Shown piece after piece: positions 62,341-64,000 of a stretch of DNA of 64,000 nt; the first letter of the stretch is position 1; the number at the start of each line of letters is the position of its first letter. A program made the translations under genes and the position numbers. The notes under the pieces are model-generated. The model was given only the letters and a program-made list of their open reading frames with translations, was not told the origin of the DNA and ran no database searches. The stretch spans positions 186,001-250,000 of the forward strand of contig CASBWL010000413.1 of the NCBI GenBank assembly GCA_949130495.1. The letters run 5' to 3'. This stretch comes from Sambucus nigra (lineage: Eukaryota; Streptophyta; Magnoliopsida; Dipsacales; Adoxaceae).

Positions 62341-63773
62341 CTCACATAAACCTCCTCAGTTTTGATGAATGGTTTGCATAAAATTTTAACCGTCAGCGAT
62401 CGTCTGATCTCTGTTCTAGTAGCTGACGCAAGTCTTGCTAATGCGTCGGCTCTTCCATTTTCTAATATTGGGATTCTTTTTATCTTAACTTAATTAAATT
62501 TCAATAACACTTACCTCAATATAACTAAGTACTTGGATATTTTCCAATCTCTGGCCTCGTAGATTATCAGCACTTGGTTCAAATAAGTTAAGAGTCATTG
62601 TTAGTTATAATCGACCGACATTAAGTGCCTTGGATAGAGAAAGTCCGAACAATAGATCTTCATATCTCTAGTTCATTATTTGATTATTTGAAGTTGAACT
62701 GCAAATCATAATCTATATCGATTCCATCTAGGGCCGACAATATTAAACTTGCTCCATTACCACTCTTAAAGGATGATCCATCACCCAAAAATCTCTAAAT
62801 GGGTCCTCTTTTTATGAAAGGACCCTCATCAAATGCTCATTTCTTGATCATGATATCTTTTTCTGCCATATGATAAACCTTATTAGGTCGTGCTTCTTCG
62901 TCCACTGCTTCTTTCTGAACAACTTGTTGCATTTCATCCCCTTCTGCGACTTTGAAAAAATTTATAGTGTTCCAAGTAAACTCTGCTACAAAATTTGCTA
63001 GCGCATGTCCCTTGATTGTGCTTCTCGACTGGTAGATGATGTCAAACTCACCTAACTCCACTGACTAGGCCATTAATCTACTCAATTTCTCATATTTATG
63101 AATGACTCACCTAAGTGGATTATCGATCAATATCACCATTGTATGTGCCTGGAAATAGGGATTCATCTTTCTTGAAGCATGGATTAGGGAGTATGTTAGC
63201 TTCTCTATTTTTGGGCAATTTAACTTTGCCCCTCGCAGAGACATGCTATTAAAGTAGATAGGCTTCTCAACTCCATCATCGTCTTGGACAATGGCGGTTC
63301 TGATGGCCGACTCCGAGACAGCCAAATACAAGAACAATTTATCTCATTGAATTGGACGAGAGAGGAGCATCAGAGAGCCTAGATAAGACTTTAATTATTG
63401 AAAACCTCTTTCACGCTCTTCATCCAAAGAAAAATATTTCATTAGGATTTTAAAGAACGATAAAATCTTGTATATTTCTCCGAAGACAAAATGGTTCTGG
63501 AAATCCACTCGTCTAGTTAGCCTCTGGACATCCTTTATTTTTCTCGACGTCTGAATATCAATCAACACTTTGATCTTAGCAGGATTTTCTTCAATCCCCC
63601 TTTGATTAATATTAAAAACCAAAAACATTATCGCTCTGACTCCGAACACACACTTTATCGCATTTAACGTCATTATGTATATGTCCATTGTATTGAAAGT
63701 CCTCTCCAAGTTGGCCACATGAGTCTCGACTTTTAGGCTCTTCATAAGAATATCATTCACGTATACCACTTTC
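62341..63773 (-). pseudogene. RT (C-terminal half) and RNase H of element 2
   Basis: Begins at 63769 within the RT catalytic block: VYVNDILMKSLKVETHVANLE, where the family has YVDD, so the second catalytic Asp is Asn. It continues KCVFGVRA, INQRGIEENPAKIKVLIDIQ and DVQRLTRRVDFQNHFV. RNase H is at 63337-62837: LAVSESAIRTAIVQDDDGVE, PIYFNSMSLRGAKLNCPKIE, ELGEFDIIYQSRSTIKGHAL, ANFVAEFT. This is the Tat-type arrangement. The remaining N-terminal RT is missing because an LTR starts at 63774. Remnants of the second RNase H (62800-62350) are full of stops. Confidence 0.82.
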
Positions 63774-64000
63774 TGTTGATGTAAAAAATTTAATCACTCT
63801 AATTATTCAATCACAGATAAATAAATGAGACAAAAGATTTTTAAAGTGGTTCAGCCTTATGTGAATGGCCTACGTCCACTGTTATTTTATTGCTGGGTGT
63901 TTGGATATTCTCGATTACAAGAAATTGCGTTCTGGATCCCAAGGTTTGGATTCAGAATCCACTCCCCTTGAATGAGGGTGATACAATGTATTTATAGACC
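63774..64000 (-). repeat. LTR inserted in the element 2 RT, continues beyond window
   Basis: Starts tgttgatgtaaaaaattt. It carries, inverted relative to 15110-15545, the shared block gatttttaaagtggtt...ctacgtccactgttatttta. It cuts RT directly at its YVND motif; preceding bases are ctttc. A solo LTR and the 3' LTR of a minus-strand element are both possible. Confidence 0.65.

Overview
The window is nuclear DNA of a flowering plant, probably a eudicot. It is AT-rich and packed with Ty3/gypsy, Ty1/copia, CACTA, hAT and MITE sequences. The only ordinary plant genes visible are broken fragments: a remorin and a PERK-type receptor kinase. I see no rRNA or tRNA gene, no CRISPR array and no intact host gene. 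Almost every coding region carries stops or frameshifts, so most protein calls are pseudogenes.

Layout. 1-6521 is the visible part of a minus-strand gypsy derivative with 3.5-kb LTRs, a non-coding interior and an initiator-Met-type primer site. 6.5-6.9 kb is a copia RT remnant, followed by a MITE (6943-7083). 8.3-9.75 kb holds the remorin and PERK fragments; at least the remorin fragment keeps an intron, and a possible Helitron 3' terminus lies at 11650-11682. 12-15.1 kb is degenerate tandem-repeat DNA ending in a purine tract and a plus-strand LTR (15110). 15.5-18.7 kb is a decayed minus-strand copia pol, split by a 907-bp palindromic LTR-derived insertion with a 5-bp target duplication.

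A minus-strand Tat-like gypsy element ('element 2') begins at 18681 and has been blown apart. Its 3' LTR was hit by a CACTA transposon (18898-36262, TSD tta; TNP2- and TNPA-like genes on the minus strand). The CACTA was itself hit by a Tekay-like chromovirus (25996-35811). The rest of element 2 (37104 onward) was hit by a second, 19.6-kb Tat/Ogre-lineage element (37939-57556, perfect TSD gatac), whose 3' LTR carries a hAT MITE. The remaining antisense ORF, tandem repeats and pol of element 2 lie at 57562-63773, where another LTR cuts into its RT.

The 19.6-kb Tat element is the most interesting object. Gag, protease, RT, two RNase H domains and integrase run on the minus strand. Between pol and the 3' LTR it carries two genes on the opposite strand: a plant-mobile-domain (PMD)-like gene with four apparent GT-AG introns and a TATA box, and a DUF7745-like single-exon gene with its own TATA-like box. 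Beside them is an array of 40-bp repeats. A GCCGATCGGCA-type motif cluster occurs in the LTR promoter and upstream of both antisense genes. Element 2 repeats the same plan: antisense ORF, tandem array and pol on the other strand. Domain assignments come from reading translations by eye; no database search was run.
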